Shown here piece by piece: positions 63,933 to 64,000 of a DNA stretch of 64,000 nt. The stretch covers positions 56,560 through 120,559 of the forward strand of contig NZ_JAKRGC010000002.1 in NCBI RefSeq assembly GCF_022347745.1. The letters run 5' to 3'. Under the pieces are notes generated by a model. The model searched no databases and was not told the origin of the DNA. It saw only the letters and a program-made list of their open reading frames with translations. The translations under genes and the position numbers were made by a program. The stretch is from Streptomyces sp. OfavH-34-F (lineage in GTDB: Bacteria; Actinomycetota; Actinomycetes; Streptomycetales; Streptomycetaceae). Position 1 is the first letter of the stretch. Every line of letters begins with the position of its first letter.

Positions 63933-64000
63933 TCAGGCCGCCGCGTTCGTGACGGGCTGTCGCCCGCGCCCGCGCCGGGCCGCCGAGCCCGGGTCGCGCC
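63933..64000 (-). CDS. C-terminal end of a probable DEAD-box RNA helicase (partial)
   Basis: Only the last ~22 codons are present: an Arg/Gly-rich tail (SAARRGRGRQPVTNAAA, then stop). Such basic tails end many Streptomyces DEAD-box helicases. The two small genes that follow on the same strand fit that neighbourhood as I recall it. Confidence 0.45.
   Translation of the reverse strand, partial: RDPGSAARRGRGRQPVTNAAA

Overview
The window is high-GC actinobacterial chromosome, almost certainly Streptomyces. The evidence is near-saturating G/C in third codon positions, GTG and TTG starts, dense 4-base stop/start overlaps, and protein families that I recall from S. coelicolor (SCO6880-like conjugation proteins and the SCO5918 family next to a DEAD-box helicase). 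Family names and SCO numbers are from memory; no search was run.

Bases 1 to about 20,000 are part of an integrated conjugative element that continues to the left. Nearly every gene is on the minus strand and reads leftwards. First comes a type IV secretion core: a lytic transglycosylase/NlpC-P60 cell-wall hydrolase, a DUF6112-like small membrane protein, a bitopic membrane protein, a polytopic VirB6/TrbL-like protein, an SCO6880-like protein and a VirB4-like ATPase. Element-specific unknown genes follow, then a MoxR-type AAA ATPase coupled to a metallopeptidase/von Willebrand A protein. After these are a degenerate relaxase-like protein, an exporter plus ATP-grasp ligase cargo pair, and a frameshifted VirD4-type coupling protein. 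A Tn3 transposase relic sits inside the element, and an orphan DNA methyltransferase lies at its right edge.

Bases 21,400 to 39,700 are a vitamin B12 regulon island with six cobalamin riboswitches. They precede a BtuFCD-like ABC importer, a secreted transcobalamin-like protein, and a five-gene operon of two surface proteins plus an ECF importer (T, fused A-A, S). They also precede a small 2Fe-2S ferredoxin-like protein, the B12-independent methionine synthase MetE, and a valine-catabolic operon. My reading is that two surface-anchored proteins and one secreted protein built from intrinsic-factor-like domains capture B12 and pass it to the ECF transporter. This is the most interesting system here. 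A FhuF-like iron reductase and a solitary TsaD lie within the island without riboswitches of their own.

Bases 39,850 to 45,262 are the valine distal pathway: MmsA, acyl-CoA dehydrogenase, 3-hydroxyisobutyryl-CoA hydrolase, MmsB and enoyl-CoA hydratase, closed by a perfect terminator hairpin. Bases 45,300 to 50,800 are a partly decayed accessory patch with a truncated UvrD-type helicase, two large unknown proteins, a frameshifted small gene and a tiny membrane protein.

Bases 51,200 to 62,100 hold accessory genes: a quinone-type oxidoreductase with an AraC regulator, and an NmrA-like protein divergent from an ArsR regulator. They also include a CHAT-protease two-gene cassette, a nuclease fused to an alkyltransferase-like domain, a lipoprotein and a MerR regulator. 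Three related intergenic repeats lie between 46,000 and 61,700. The right end carries housekeeping-type small genes and the last codons of a probable DEAD-box helicase. Three genes carry apparent single-base frameshifts, which could be real decay or assembly indels.
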